64,000 nucleotides of DNA, from contig NZ_JAOXLP010000021.1 in the NCBI RefSeq assembly GCF_025791835.1, forward strand, positions 1-64,000, read 5' to 3'. Under the pieces are notes generated by a model that was not told the DNA's origin, did no database searches, and saw nothing but the letters and a program-made list of their open reading frames with translations. The translations under genes were made by a program, and so were the position numbers. Within the stretch, counting starts at the first letter, position 1; each line of letters begins with the position of its first letter. Source of the stretch: Roseomonas xinghualingensis (lineage in GTDB: Bacteria > Pseudomonadota > Alphaproteobacteria > Acetobacterales > Acetobacteraceae). This document shows positions 35,560-44,588 of this stretch, in pieces.

Positions 35560-36804
35560 ATGCGTTCAATGCAGGAATTTGGCCTATCCAGACGCGCGGT
35601 GCCTCAAGCCACCCTCTCAGCCCCGGGCCGCCGCCAACTTCTGGCCGGATTCGCCGCCGTCCCCCTCTTGGGGACACTGGCGCGCCCGGCTCTAGCTCAG
35701 GGCATGCCTCCGCTCCGCCTCGGCATGGTGGCATCTCTTTCTGGCCCCTTCACCCAGCTTGGCGAAAGCATGAGGGCAGGAATGCAGCTCTTGCTCGCCC
35801 AATCCGGGAACATCATGGCCGGGCGCGCGGTGGAGTTCCTGGTGGAGGATGACCAGGCGAGGCCGGAAGAGGGCGTGCGCAAGGCCCGCAAGCTGATCGG
35901 CCAGAACAAGGTGGACATCCTGTGCGGGGTGATCAGTTCAGGCGTGGCGCTGGCATTGCGCGACGTGGTGACGGAGGCAAAGGTTCCGACCTTCCTCCTG
36001 GGTTCCGCCAACGACCTCGCCCGCAAGGCGGCCAGCCCCTATATCGTGCGTCCCACCAAGACGAACTGGATGCTCGGCCATACCGCCGCGCGCTGGACCC
36101 ATGGGAAGCTGCCCCAGGCGCGGGCGCTGACCGTCGCCTCCGACTATGCGGCAGGTCGGGAATTCGTGGGCGACTTCGCCGATACCTACCGGCAACTTGG
36201 CGGCCAGCTCGGCAAGCAGATCTGGACGCCGCTCGGCAACGCGGATTTCGGCCCGCTGATGACCTCCATCGCGATGGAGCGGCCCGATGTCGTCTACGGC
36301 TTCTTCGCCGGCAGCGATGCGGTGCGCTTCCTGCGCCAGTGGAAGGAATACCGCCTCAACGGACGCATACCCCTGATCGGCACGGGCGCCTTCTTCGACC
36401 AGGAGGACGTGCTGCCGGCGGTGGGTGATGCGGCACTGGGCACCGTCAACACCTTCCAGCAGTCGCCCACCGCGCCCGCCAGCGCGGCGTTCAACCAGGC
36501 CTATATGGCGACCGGCAAGCCCCTGCCGGGCGAGTTCAGCACCAGCGGCTATGCCTGCGGCCAGGTCATCAAGGCCGTGCTGGAGCGCATGGGGGGTGAC
36601 ATCTCCGACTGGGAGAATGCGCGCCAGGCCCTGTTCGCCAGCCCGGTCGAGACGGCGCTGGGCCATATGCCCTTCGATCCGCGCAACGGGCAGGCCATCC
36701 TCGATATCCATGTGAACGAGGTGCGGCGTGGCCAGGGCGGCAAGATGATCAACACCGTCGTGCACACTTATCAGGCGGTGCGCGATCCGGGACCGGCCAC
36801 CTGA
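35560..36804 (+). CDS. Branched-chain amino acid-type ABC transporter substrate-binding protein
   Basis: A 414-residue periplasmic binding protein (Peripla_BP_6, LivJ-like). A long signal sequence contains GRRQLLAGFAAVPLLGTLARPALAQ, possibly Tat-type because of the RR pair. The mature part starts LRLGMVASLSGPFTQLGESMRAG, the classic family opening, and contains EDDQARPEEGVRKARKLI. ATG 35560 has GTAAGGA upstream. It is the first gene of a five-gene Liv operon. The group takes up leucine-like amino acids, amides or aromatic acids, and the ligand is unknown here. Confidence 0.92.
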   Translation: MRSMQEFGLSRRAVPQATLSAPGRRQLLAGFAAVPLLGTLARPALAQGMPPLRLGMVASLSGPFTQLGESMRAGMQLLLAQSGNIMAGRAVEFLVEDDQARPEEGVRKARKLIGQNKVDILCGVISSGVALALRDVVTEAKVPTFLLGSANDLARKAASPYIVRPTKTNWMLGHTAARWTHGKLPQARALTVASDYAAGREFVGDFADTYRQLGGQLGKQIWTPLGNADFGPLMTSIAMERPDVVYGFFAGSDAVRFLRQWKEYRLNGRIPLIGTGAFFDQEDVLPAVGDAALGTVNTFQQSPTAPASAAFNQAYMATGKPLPGEFSTSGYACGQVIKAVLERMGGDISDWENARQALFASPVETALGHMPFDPRNGQAILDIHVNEVRRGQGGKMINTVVHTYQAVRDPGPAT

Positions 36805-36820
36805 GCCGGTAGGCGCCACA

Positions 36821-37690
36821 ATGGGCTATGCTCTCGTCCAGATCCTGAACGCCCTCTCCTTCTCGGCACTGCTGCTGCTGACCGGGCTTGGCCTTTCAGT
36901 CGTGCTGAGCCTGATGAACTTCATCAACCTGGCCCATGGCTCCTTCTACCTGCTGGGGAGCTATGTCGCGGTGTATTGGTTCGCCTCCGGCGCGCCCTGG
37001 TGGCTGGCCTTTCCCATGGCCTTCGCGGCAGCAGCGCTGGCGGGTGCATTGCTGGAGCGCTTCCCCTTCCGGGGCTTCTACGCGCGCACGCATCTCATGC
37101 AGGTGCTGCTGACCTATGGCCTGTCGGTGATCTTCGCCGACCTGATGCGCTGGGGCTTCGGAGCGCAGATCCTCTCGCCCGAGTTGCCTGAGGCGCTGCA
37201 AGGCGTGGTCTTCCTGCTCGATATCCCCTTCCCGCTCTACCGCCTCTTCATCATCGCCGCGGGCCTCGTGCTGGGCGTGCTGCTCTGGCTTCTGCTGGAC
37301 CGCACGCTCTGGGGCGCGGTGGTCCGCGCTTCCGTTTCCGACCGCGGCATGGTGGAGGCCCTGGGCATCGACACGCGGCGCGTCTTCGCCGCGGTGCTCG
37401 TACTTTCGGCGGGGTTGGGGGGGATCAGCGGCGCCCTGGGCGCGGGAATGCTGGCCGCCTATCCCGGGCTGGACGAGGAGGTTCTGGTCCTTGCCCTCAT
37501 CACTGTGGTGGCGGGCGGGCTCGGCACGTTCCGCGGCACGGTGGCCGGCGCGCTGGTGGTCGGCTTTGCCCTTACCTTCAGCAAGCTGTGGTTCCCCGAA
37601 TTCGCGAATGCGGCGGCCTTCTCCGCCATGGCCGCGTTACTTCTGCTCCGGCCGAACGGGTTGGTTGCACCGCGGCAGCGGCAGGTGTGA
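36821..37690 (+). CDS. Branched-chain amino acid ABC transporter permease, LivH type
   Basis: A 289-residue inner-membrane permease. Family marks are GLGLSVVLSLMNFINLAHGSFYLLG near the N-terminus and the coupling loop around SVSDRGMVEALGIDTRRVF. About eight helices are apparent. It follows the binding-protein gene by 16 bases and pairs with the LivM-type permease, which starts five bases after its stop. Confidence 0.93.
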   Translation: MGYALVQILNALSFSALLLLTGLGLSVVLSLMNFINLAHGSFYLLGSYVAVYWFASGAPWWLAFPMAFAAAALAGALLERFPFRGFYARTHLMQVLLTYGLSVIFADLMRWGFGAQILSPELPEALQGVVFLLDIPFPLYRLFIIAAGLVLGVLLWLLLDRTLWGAVVRASVSDRGMVEALGIDTRRVFAAVLVLSAGLGGISGALGAGMLAAYPGLDEEVLVLALITVVAGGLGTFRGTVAGALVVGFALTFSKLWFPEFANAAAFSAMAALLLLRPNGLVAPRQRQV

Positions 37691-37695
37691 GGCGC

Positions 37696-38697
37696 GTGTC
37701 CATCTCCCGGCATCCTTCCTCGCCCCAGCCGATGCTCCTCGCCCACAGGCCCGCCGCGGCAGGCCTCGTCGCGGTGGCGATCGCCCTGCCCGCTTTGTGG
37801 GCGGGGGAGTTCCATCTGCGCTTCCTGGCGGAGATCCTTATCATCGGCACGGCGGTGATGAGCCTTGACCTTCTGGTGGGATTCGGCGGGCTCGTCTCCC
37901 TTGGCCATGCGGCGCCCTTTGGCCTGGCCGCCTATGCGGCAGCGATCGCCTCCCAATCCCTGGGCGGCAACCTGCTCCTTGTCCTTCCCCTGGGCGCCGC
38001 CACCGGCATGGCCGTGGCGGCCGTGATGGGGGCGGTCATTCTCCGCACCAGCCATCTCTTCCTGCTGATCCTCACCCTGCTGCTCGGAAAGATCGCCTGG
38101 GAGATCGTCTTCCACTGGCGCGAGGTGACGGGCGGCGCAGACGGGCTGCGCGGGCTGCCGCCGCTCTCGCTCGGGCCCTGGGAGCTGAGCGATGCGCGCT
38201 CCCTCTACCTTCTGGCGGCCGGGCTGGCGCTGGCCGCCACCACAGCCGCGCGCTCCTTCGCCGCCGCCCCGCTCGGGCGCGCGCTGATTGGCATCCGGGA
38301 ACAACCGCTTCGCATGACTGCGCTGGGCTACAGCATCCCGCGTATCCGCTTCAGCGCGATGCTGGCCGCCGGCGCCATCGCGGGGGCAGCGGGGGCCCTC
38401 TACCCCTTCGTGAACCTCTATGTTGGCCCTCAGAGCGTTCACTGGACCCTTTCGGCCACCATGATCGTGATGCTGGTGATCGGCGGCGTCGGTTCCCTTT
38501 GGGGGGCCTTTCTGGGCAGTGCCGCCTATCTCACCGTCCAGACCTATGTCAGCTCATACACGGATCGCTGGCAGCTCTTCGTCGGGCTCGTCTTTGTGCT
38601 GACCGTTCTACTGCTGCCAGCCGGCATCGCTGGCGGTCTCCGCAGCCTCGTCGGCGGCTGGGCGCATGGAAGGAACGGGAATGACCGCGGTGCTTGA
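37696..38697 (+). CDS. Branched-chain amino acid ABC transporter permease, LivM type
   Basis: A 333-residue permease. It contains LDLLVGFGGLVSLGHAAPFGLAAY, the LivM signature, and the EAA-like segment LIGIREQPLRMTALGYSIPRIRF. The start is taken as GTG 37696, five bases after livH; ATG 37732 is an alternative that removes 12 residues. Longer in-frame upstream codons overlap livH. It overlaps the LivG-type gene by 17 bases. Confidence 0.9.
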   Translation: MSISRHPSSPQPMLLAHRPAAAGLVAVAIALPALWAGEFHLRFLAEILIIGTAVMSLDLLVGFGGLVSLGHAAPFGLAAYAAAIASQSLGGNLLLVLPLGAATGMAVAAVMGAVILRTSHLFLLILTLLLGKIAWEIVFHWREVTGGADGLRGLPPLSLGPWELSDARSLYLLAAGLALAATTAARSFAAAPLGRALIGIREQPLRMTALGYSIPRIRFSAMLAAGAIAGAAGALYPFVNLYVGPQSVHWTLSATMIVMLVIGGVGSLWGAFLGSAAYLTVQTYVSSYTDRWQLFVGLVFVLTVLLLPAGIAGGLRSLVGGWAHGRNGNDRGA

Positions 38698-39433
38698 GAT
38701 CGCCGGCGTCAGCAAGCGCTTCGGCGCCTTCCAGGCTCTGACCGATGTGAGCTTCGAGGTGCAGGAGGGCGAGACGCTTGGGCTGATCGGCCCGAACGGG
38801 GCCGGCAAAACCACCCTGTTCAACCTCATCAGCGGCTTCCTCAGCCCGGACACGGGAAGCCTGCGTTTCATGGGGGAGCCGATCAACGGCCTGCCACCGG
38901 CCCGTCGCGCCGCGCGCGGACTGGTGCGGAGCTTCCAGAAGCCCATGGTCTTCCCCGCACTGACGGCGCGGGAGAACATCGCCATGGCCGCGCGGCAGCG
39001 CGCGGGCGATGGGCTGCGCTGGCTCGGCGCCCGCCGCGCCCTGGAGGCGGCGGAGGCACGGGCAAACCGGCTCCTGGCCGAGAGCGAGCTGGGCCGGCGC
39101 GGCGGGGAGCGCATGGCCGACCTCTCCCATGGTGAACAGCGCATGGTGGATGTGCTGATGTCCCTCGCCCTGGAGCCGCGCCTCCTGCTGCTGGACGAGC
39201 CGACGGCGGGGCTGGCCAGGGCCGAGGCAGAGCGGCTGCTGGAGATGGTGCGCCGCCACGACGCCCGAACCGCCGTTGTGCTCATTGCCCATGACATCGA
39301 GATCGTCTTCGGCGCCTGCGACCGCATTGCCGTGCTGGATCTCGGGCGGGTGCTGTGCTGCGGCGCGCCGGAGATGGTGCGGGCCCATGCCGCGGTCCGC
39401 ACCGCCTATCTCGGGGCACTGGCCGATCCATGA
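38681..39433 (+). CDS. ABC transporter ATPase, LivG type
   Basis: A 250-residue ATPase with Walker A GPNGAGKTT, the LivG signature region LSHGEQRMVDVLMSLALEP, Walker B LLLDEPTAGL and the C-terminal family segment IGLV-like 'DLGRVLCCGAPEMVRAHAAV'. It drives substrate import together with the LivF-type subunit. GGAAGGAACGGG precedes ATG 38681. It ends in an ATGA overlap with the next gene. Confidence 0.93.
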   Translation: MTAVLEIAGVSKRFGAFQALTDVSFEVQEGETLGLIGPNGAGKTTLFNLISGFLSPDTGSLRFMGEPINGLPPARRAARGLVRSFQKPMVFPALTARENIAMAARQRAGDGLRWLGARRALEAAEARANRLLAESELGRRGGERMADLSHGEQRMVDVLMSLALEPRLLLLDEPTAGLARAEAERLLEMVRRHDARTAVVLIAHDIEIVFGACDRIAVLDLGRVLCCGAPEMVRAHAAVRTAYLGALADP

Positions 39434-40161
39434 GCGCCGCCCGCGATCCGGCGGCCCAGCCGGTCCTCTCCCTCTCCGGCGTCTCCGCCCATTATGGGGC
39501 GGTGGAAGTGCTGCGCGGCATCAGCCTGGATGTGGCGCGGCACGAGGCGGTGGCCGTGCTTGGCCGCAACGGCGTTGGCAAGACTACGCTGGTCCATGCC
39601 CTGTTCAATCTCGGCCCCAGCCTTGGCGGGCGCGTCCGGGTGATGGGGCAGGATGTCGCGGGCTGGCCCACCCACCGTATCGCCCGGCTCGGGGTCGGGC
39701 TGGTGCCGCAGGGCCGGGGCATCTTCCCGAATCTGACCGTGACGGAGAACCTGCGCCTTGCCACGGTCCGGAGGCGTCCCGGCGCATGGACGCTGGACCG
39801 CATCTTCGAGACCTTCCCGCGCTTGGCCGAGCGCCGCGCCTCCTTCAGCGGCACTCTCAGCGGGGGCGAGCGGCAGATGCTGGCCATCAGCCGCGCCCTG
39901 CTCACCCAGCCAGAGCTGCTGGTGCTGGACGAGCCGAGCGAGGGGCTGGCTCCGCTCATGGCTGAGGAGATCATCCTTGGGACGCTCGGAAAGCTCGCCG
40001 CCGAGGGGCTGACCGTGCTGCTGGTCGAGCAGAATCTCACCCTCGCCTTGCGGCTCTGCCCGCGTGCCGTGGTCCTGGCAGAGCACCGCATCGTGTTCGA
40101 CGGGATGTCCAGCACGCTCCTGGCCGACCGGAGCCTCGTGTCAGACTATCTTGGCGTGTGA
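39430..40161 (+). CDS. ABC transporter ATPase, LivF type
   Basis: A 243-residue ATPase with Walker A GRNGVGKTT, the signature LSGGERQMLAISRALL, Walker B LLVLDEPSEGLAPLM and the H-loop replaced by the family VLLVEQN. It completes the five-gene Liv operon, with the start overlapping LivG by four bases. An IS5-family element is inserted 60 bases downstream and does not damage the operon. Confidence 0.93.
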   Translation: MSAARDPAAQPVLSLSGVSAHYGAVEVLRGISLDVARHEAVAVLGRNGVGKTTLVHALFNLGPSLGGRVRVMGQDVAGWPTHRIARLGVGLVPQGRGIFPNLTVTENLRLATVRRRPGAWTLDRIFETFPRLAERRASFSGTLSGGERQMLAISRALLTQPELLVLDEPSEGLAPLMAEEIILGTLGKLAAEGLTVLLVEQNLTLALRLCPRAVVLAEHRIVFDGMSSTLLADRSLVSDYLGV

Positions 40162-40221
40162 GCTCCCGCGAAGTCCGCACCGCTCCGAATCCAGGCACGG
40201 CGCGGTTCGCACCCTATACTA

Positions 40222-40239
40222 GAGGCTGTTATGGACCTG
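40222..40239 (+). repeat. IS5 element left inverted repeat
   Basis: GAGGCTGTTATGGACCTG, identical to the complement of the right end at 41057-41074. A TA dinucleotide lies just outside each end. Confidence 0.85.
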
Positions 40240-40558
40240 GGGTGAGTTGAGCGGCCTGCTTGAGCATGAGGCAGGCGAAGGCGACGAGGTGAAGGTCGGC
40301 GAGGGTGCTGGCGTAGCGCTCATAGTCCTTCACCAGTTGCCGGAAGCGGGTGGCCCAAGCGAAGGAGCGTTCGACCACCCAGCGCCTGGGCAGCAGGACG
40401 AAGCCGCGCTTGGCCTCGGCCAGCTTGACCACCTCGAGTTCGATACCTTGTCTCTTGGCGTCATCAGCAGCCTTTTTGCCGGTGTAGCCCTGATCGACAT
40501 AGGCCAGGTTCACGCTCTGCCCGGTGGAGGCCTGCACCGCCTGGGCCAGGGTCGCCAC
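40229..40558 (-). CDS. IS5-family transposase, C-terminal frame
   Basis: A 109-residue frame with the second Asp in LAYVDQGYTGKKA and the Glu in RRWVVERSFAWATRF, completing the DDE triad. The IS427 group commonly uses two overlapping frames, but no slippery homopolymer is visible at the junction: the sequence there looks like the loss of one base in a GCCGGCC run, giving GCCGCC. It may be translated from an internal GTG at 40558 or by ribosomal frameshift. Confidence 0.8.
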   Translation of the reverse strand: MATLAQAVQASTGQSVNLAYVDQGYTGKKAADDAKRQGIELEVVKLAEAKRGFVLLPRRWVVERSFAWATRFRQLVKDYERYASTLADLHLVAFACLMLKQAAQLTPGP

Positions 40559-41034
40559 CGCGGAACGGTCGTCGGTGCTGGCGGCGTGACGTGGAGCGCC
40601 AGCAGGTGGCCCAGCGTATCGACCGCGAGATGCAGCTTGGATCCCTTCTTGCGTTTGGCGCCGTCATGGCCTGCGCGGGTCCCGCTCTCCGGCGAGGAGC
40701 GCAGTGTCCGGCTGTCCAGAATGGCTGCGCTCGGCTGAGCCTTGCGCCCCGCGGCCAGGCGCAGCACCGCCCGCAGATCCTCGGCAAGCGCCTCGAAGCA
40801 CCCTGCCGCCAGCCAGCGCTGCGCCTGCTGGTACACTGCCGCCCAGGGCGGCAGGTCATGGGGCATCCAGCGCCAGGGCGCGCCGGTCTTCACCACATAG
40901 CGCAGGCCGTTGAACACCTCGCGCAGCGAGTGCTCCCGCTGTCCAGCATCCTCGGGCAAAAGCGTCAGGTAGGGCGCAACCAGCGCCCATTCCTCGTCAG
41001 ACACATCGGACGGGTAAGGCTTGCGAGAAGGCAT
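40510..41034 (-). CDS. IS5-family transposase, N-terminal frame
   Basis: A 174-residue frame encoding the DUF4096-type N-terminal domain (MPSRKPYPSDVSDEEWALV, YVVKTGAPWRWMPHDLPPW) and the first catalytic Asp in AAILDSRTLRSS. It loses the transposase frame near 40587, after LLALHVTP, and continues as Pro/Arg-rich nonsense. The remaining catalytic residues lie in the next frame (40229-40558), so function needs a frameshift or the gene is broken. Confidence 0.85.
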   Translation of the reverse strand: MPSRKPYPSDVSDEEWALVAPYLTLLPEDAGQREHSLREVFNGLRYVVKTGAPWRWMPHDLPPWAAVYQQAQRWLAAGCFEALAEDLRAVLRLAAGRKAQPSAAILDSRTLRSSPESGTRAGHDGAKRKKGSKLHLAVDTLGHLLALHVTPPAPTTVPRWRPWPRRCRPPPGRA

Positions 41035-41056
41035 CCCCAGCAGATGAGCCCACCCA

Positions 41057-41074
41057 CAGGTCCATAACAGCCTC
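41057..41074 (-). repeat. IS5 element right inverted repeat
   Basis: Exact complement of the left end at 40222-40239; TA follows immediately at 41075-41076. Confidence 0.85.
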
Positions 41075-41241
41075 TAGGCTAGCCTGCCGCGCCGCACATG
41101 GAACATGCAGGCTGGGGGCATGCAGGCCGGCGGCCATCATAGGCTTCGGAACGGCGACTTTCGGATAGTGGAGAGGACAAGGCAAACATCACCGCCGGCC
41201 GGATCGTTCTATTGCTCTCCCAAGCAAAGAGAGGGACCACA

Positions 41242-41964
41242 ATGGACGTGTCAGAAGGCCAGCACCCTCAGGAGCAGAAGCGTGGAAGCTCGGGAGGGAT
41301 CCGACTGCCCGAAACCCCGGGTGAGGCGATTACCGTTCTCGCGCATTTCCACCGCGCCGAGATGGGCCGCATGACTGGGTGGAGGGACCGGATAGATCTA
41401 ACGACGAACTGGGCCATCACGGTGGTGGCCGGGATGCTTTCCGTCTCGCTCTCGACGCCTTCGGCGCATCACGGCGTACTTCTCTTCGCAATGGTGCTGG
41501 TGATGCTCCTTCTGTTCATCGAGGCGCGGCGCTACCGCTTCTTTGACGTGTACAGGACGCGTGTGCGGCGGCTTGAGCGGAACTACTACGCGCAGGTCTT
41601 CGCGCCGCGGGGACATACAGAGGACTGGGTGAGGCAGATGGGCGAAGATCTGCGTGAACCCCACTTCTTCATCTCTCTGAGATCCGCGCTCTCACGCCGG
41701 CTGCGGCGGAACTATTTCTGGATGTTCCTGGTTCTGCTGGCAGCCTGGATCCTGAAGATCTCCTCTTCCTGGCTCCTGCAGGACGAGGCCCCGGTAGATC
41801 CGGCGAAGCCGGTGCCGGGCCTGATTCAGAACTTAGCGCTCGGCCTTGTCCCAGGCTGGGCCGTGCTGATCGCGGTTTGCGCGTTCTATTGCTGGCTTAC
41901 TTACGCCACCTTCCGGCCGCGCCAGAAGGCCGGCGAACTGGCGCATGGCGATGTCCATGTCTGA
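41242..41964 (+). CDS. DUF2270-like integral membrane protein
   Basis: A 240-residue protein. The N-terminal 45 residues are soluble and contain AITVLAHFHRAEMGRMTGWRDRIDLTTNWA, the family opening. Two helices follow at about residues 62-100, then a cytoplasmic segment rich in Arg (RRYRFFDVYRTRVRRLERNYYAQVF), and two more helices in the C-terminal half. No function is known for the family. ATG 41242 follows an AGAGAGGGA stretch. It stands alone after the IS element. Confidence 0.75.
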   Translation: MDVSEGQHPQEQKRGSSGGIRLPETPGEAITVLAHFHRAEMGRMTGWRDRIDLTTNWAITVVAGMLSVSLSTPSAHHGVLLFAMVLVMLLLFIEARRYRFFDVYRTRVRRLERNYYAQVFAPRGHTEDWVRQMGEDLREPHFFISLRSALSRRLRRNYFWMFLVLLAAWILKISSSWLLQDEAPVDPAKPVPGLIQNLALGLVPGWAVLIAVCAFYCWLTYATFRPRQKAGELAHGDVHV

Positions 41965-42111
41965 GCCTGGCCCGCTACAGCTCGGCTAAGGTGCGGAACC
42001 GAGATGGCATGGTACGTTCGCGCCTCCGCCCACCTCGGCGAGCGGCACGATAATCAGTTAGGCTGCCACCTTCACGATCATTGCAATGATGCTTGGGGAT
42101 GCGGCCCAGCA

Positions 42112-43248
42112 TCATAGCTTCAACGAGCGCGCGATCAGGTTGCGCTGGATCTCGGAGGTGCCCTCACCGATGACATAGACCAGCGCGTCGCGATGAATGC
42201 GCCCGACAGGATATTCCCGCATGATCCCGGCGCCACCATGGATGCGGATGGCGGCTTCCGATACCCGCACGGCGCATTCGGAGGCGACCAGCTTCACCTT
42301 GGCCGCCGTGGCTGCGTCCAGCGTGCCCTGATCCACCCGCCATGCTCCGTAATAGACGAGCCAGCGTGCCGCCTCGATCTCCGCTGCCATGTCGGCCAGC
42401 TTGTGCGCAATGGCCTGGAACTGCCCGATCGGCCGCCCGCGCACCTGGCGGCTGCGTGCATAATCGAGCGCCGCCTCGAAGGCGCCCTGTGCCATGCCGA
42501 GGGCATTGGCCGCCACGCCGACGCGGTTCTCCGAGAGGCTTTCCAGAATCACCGGATAGGTGGCGGTCCGCCCTCCCAGCAGGGCCTCATCCGGCACGAA
42601 GGCGTCGTCGATATGCACCAACCCGGTATCGGAGGCACGGATGCCTTCCTTCTTGAGCCGGCTGACCTCGATGCCCGGGTTTGGCAGTTCGACGAGGAAG
42701 AGGCTGACGGCATCAGGCGTCAGCTCCGGCGCCGTGCGTGCCGCGAGGGTAAGGAAATCGGCGATCGGGGCATTGGTGATGTAGAGCTTGGAGCCTTTGA
42801 GGCGCCATCCGCCTGGAACCTTCTCCGCGCGCGTTCGCATGGCGCGGATATCCGATCCGCCATCGGGTTCCGACAGGGCGAAGCCCGCGATCTTCTCGCC
42901 CCGTAGGGCCGGCTGGAAAAAGCGCGCCTTCTGCTCGGGCGTGCCCGCCTTCCAGATGGGCCAGATCGCCAGATGGCTATGTCCGGACCAGGAGGAGGAG
43001 AAGGATTGGCAGACCCGCGACATCTCCTCACGCAGGATGCAATCGGACACCTTGTCGAAGCCCGCCCCACCATCCTCCTCCGGGTAGCGAACGCCGATCA
43101 GCCCCAGTTCGCCGAAGCGACGGAACAACTCCTTAGGGAAGCGCTCCTCCTCCTCCGCCGCGTGGACGAGAGGGGCCATCTCGGTCTCGGCGAAGCGGCG
43201 CACCGTGTCCCGTAGTGCTTCCTGTTCCGGAGTGAAGGCAAAGTCCAT
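42112..43248 (-). CDS. Acyl-CoA dehydrogenase
   Basis: A 378-residue flavoprotein that introduces a C2-C3 double bond into an acyl-CoA. Signatures seen are FALSEPDGGSDIRAMRTRAE (FAD/substrate region), the central LPNPGIEVSRLKKEGIRASDT, and the C-terminal GEGTSEIQRNLIARSL, which holds the catalytic Glu. It begins MDFAFTPEQEALRDTVRRFA. A decayed gene with its own ribosome-binding site and an IclR-type operator lies upstream on the same strand, so this gene was probably the second of that operon. Confidence 0.93.
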   Translation of the reverse strand: MDFAFTPEQEALRDTVRRFAETEMAPLVHAAEEEERFPKELFRRFGELGLIGVRYPEEDGGAGFDKVSDCILREEMSRVCQSFSSSWSGHSHLAIWPIWKAGTPEQKARFFQPALRGEKIAGFALSEPDGGSDIRAMRTRAEKVPGGWRLKGSKLYITNAPIADFLTLAARTAPELTPDAVSLFLVELPNPGIEVSRLKKEGIRASDTGLVHIDDAFVPDEALLGGRTATYPVILESLSENRVGVAANALGMAQGAFEAALDYARSRQVRGRPIGQFQAIAHKLADMAAEIEAARWLVYYGAWRVDQGTLDAATAAKVKLVASECAVRVSEAAIRIHGGAGIMREYPVGRIHRDALVYVIGEGTSEIQRNLIARSLKL

Positions 43249-43602
43249 GAGTTCCTCAATTCATGAAAGGAAAAGGCTTCAGTCGCGGGCAGGCCCATCA
43301 ACCGGACGATGGCGCGGAGCTGGGTCTTCCAGCGTTCCACCGTCACCAGCGCCACCAGCTCATTCATGACCGGCCGTTCTTTCGTCAGGCACCAGCCCCG
43401 CCGGCATGCGGCACAGCCTGCGTCACCACCTGACTGGCGAGCGGCTTGGCCGAGGAGATGCCGAGGATGATGCCCTCCGCCGACGCGCGGGGTCCCAGAA
43501 CAACGCGGCACGATCAGGTGTTTCACCGCCTCGATCTCCGCATGGGGTGGAATTCTACCGCGTTGACCGAGTTGCCCGGCATTTGCGCGAAGCTTCGCTC
43601 AT
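43249..43602 (-). pseudogene. Decayed gene upstream of acyl-CoA dehydrogenase
   Basis: The minus strand has a strong GGGAGGAG site and an ATG at 43602, but the frame stops after 15 codons. Downstream, other frames carry protein-like pieces with normal codon bias: AEIEAVKHLIVPR around 43515 and EGIILGISSAKPLASQVVTQ at about 43460-43400. These indicate a short gene broken by several frameshifts. I could not identify the family. A palindrome at 43634-43649 sits in its promoter position. Confidence 0.5.
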
Positions 43603-43633
43603 GAGCTTTGCTCCTCCCTGGCACATCCGGATT

Positions 43634-43649
43634 ATTCTTTATAAAGAAT
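43634..43649. promoter_or_regulatory. Palindromic operator ATTCT-N6-AGAAT (copy 1)
   Basis: ATTCTTTATAAAGAAT is a perfect 16-base palindrome just upstream of the decayed gene and acyl-CoA dehydrogenase. The same half-sites and spacing occur at 44589-44604 before the IclR gene. A further ATTCTCGTAT (43653-43662) matches the complement of that second copy. It is therefore a likely IclR site. Confidence 0.6.
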
Positions 43650-43748
43650 TTTATTCTCGTATGATGAGGCTATGGGGCCTACGCTAGCCTGTCAAATATA
43701 TCGGCACTCCCTCCGGAGGGATGGAGGAGAAATGAATGCCTTGAGAGG

Positions 43749-44567
43749 TCAGCTGGGGGAGCGGACCGTACGGCGGTGCGTGGGCTCTGCCTCCTGGGCA
43801 ATCTCGCCGGCGATCGCGACACTCAAGGCCGCCGCGCAATCCCTCACCCCCGCAGCGAGCACGGCGAGGCTGACAGGCGAGAACTGCCCGCTGAAGCAGA
43901 TGGCACTGACGGCCATGACGGGCCTGCCCCCATCGCCGAAGACAGGGGCGGCAACGGTGGTCACGCCTCGCACATAACGGTCGGCATCAATGCCATAGCC
44001 GGAACTCCGCGCCGCACGGACCTCCTCCAGCCAGGTCTCGAAGGAAGGCGGGTCCTGCCAGCGCAGTGTGGCAAAGACCTTGCGGAGCTCCGCCTCAGGC
44101 CGCTCGTCATGCACCGCCATGCAACGACCGAAGGCGCCGATCAGCATGGGCAGGCGCTGGCCGAGATTCATATGCACGCGGATCGTTGCGTCATTGTCTG
44201 CGCGCTCCACCAGTACCATCCGGTCCTCGCCAGCCCGCTGCCAGAGAGTCATCGTCACGCTGAAGCTGGCAGCAAGCGCATCCAGATGCGGCCGGGCCAG
44301 GCGGGCAAAGCTGGCTTTTTCCAGCGAGCCCTTCGCGATCTCCACGAATCCCAGGCCGATCGCGTAGGTCTTGCGGACAGGATCGAAGGTCACGACCCGC
44401 TCGTGAACCAGCGTCCTTAGAATGTTGAAGCAGGTGCTCGGGTTCAGGTCGGTTTCCCGCGCCACCTGGTTCACACCTAACGGCCCCTTGGCGCGTGCTA
44501 GGTGCCGCACGACCTTGAAGCCGCTGACCACCGCGCCAACCAGCTTGCCGGAAGCCGCCTCGTCCAT
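43749..44567 (-). CDS. IclR family transcriptional regulator
   Basis: A 272-residue regulator. The winged HTH covers about residues 12-75 (VVRHLARAKGPLGVNQVARE, then LNPSTCFNILRTLVHERVV), and the C-terminal ligand domain contains DNDATIRVHMNLGQRLPM and GVTTVAAPVFGDGGRPVMAVS. IclR proteins control catabolic operons, often as repressors released by the substrate or a CoA ester. ATG 44567 is the conserved start. A palindrome of the form ATTCT-N6-AGAAT lies 22 bases upstream, and a second one before the acyl-CoA dehydrogenase unit. Confidence 0.9.
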   Translation of the reverse strand: MDEAASGKLVGAVVSGFKVVRHLARAKGPLGVNQVARETDLNPSTCFNILRTLVHERVVTFDPVRKTYAIGLGFVEIAKGSLEKASFARLARPHLDALAASFSVTMTLWQRAGEDRMVLVERADNDATIRVHMNLGQRLPMLIGAFGRCMAVHDERPEAELRKVFATLRWQDPPSFETWLEEVRAARSSGYGIDADRYVRGVTTVAAPVFGDGGRPVMAVSAICFSGQFSPVSLAVLAAGVRDCAAALSVAIAGEIAQEAEPTHRRTVRSPS

Positions 44568-44588
44568 CGTCACCGAAGCCCCACATTC

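Larger units (their letters stand above)
40222..41074 (-). mobile_element. IS5-family insertion sequence (IS427-like), 853 bp
   Basis: The element is bounded by perfect 18-base inverted repeats GAGGCTGTTATGGACCTG (left end, with its complement at 41057-41074) and flanked by a TA on both sides (40220-40221 and 41075-41076), the target duplication typical of the IS427 group. It holds one transposase split over two frames on the minus strand. Size fits the group. It lies between livF and the DUF2270-like gene without breaking either. Confidence 0.88.

Noticed and set aside
43406..43687. A 93-codon plus-strand frame across the IclR operator region
   Set aside because: It crosses the palindrome and the minus-strand ribosome-binding site; codon pattern is not gene-like.
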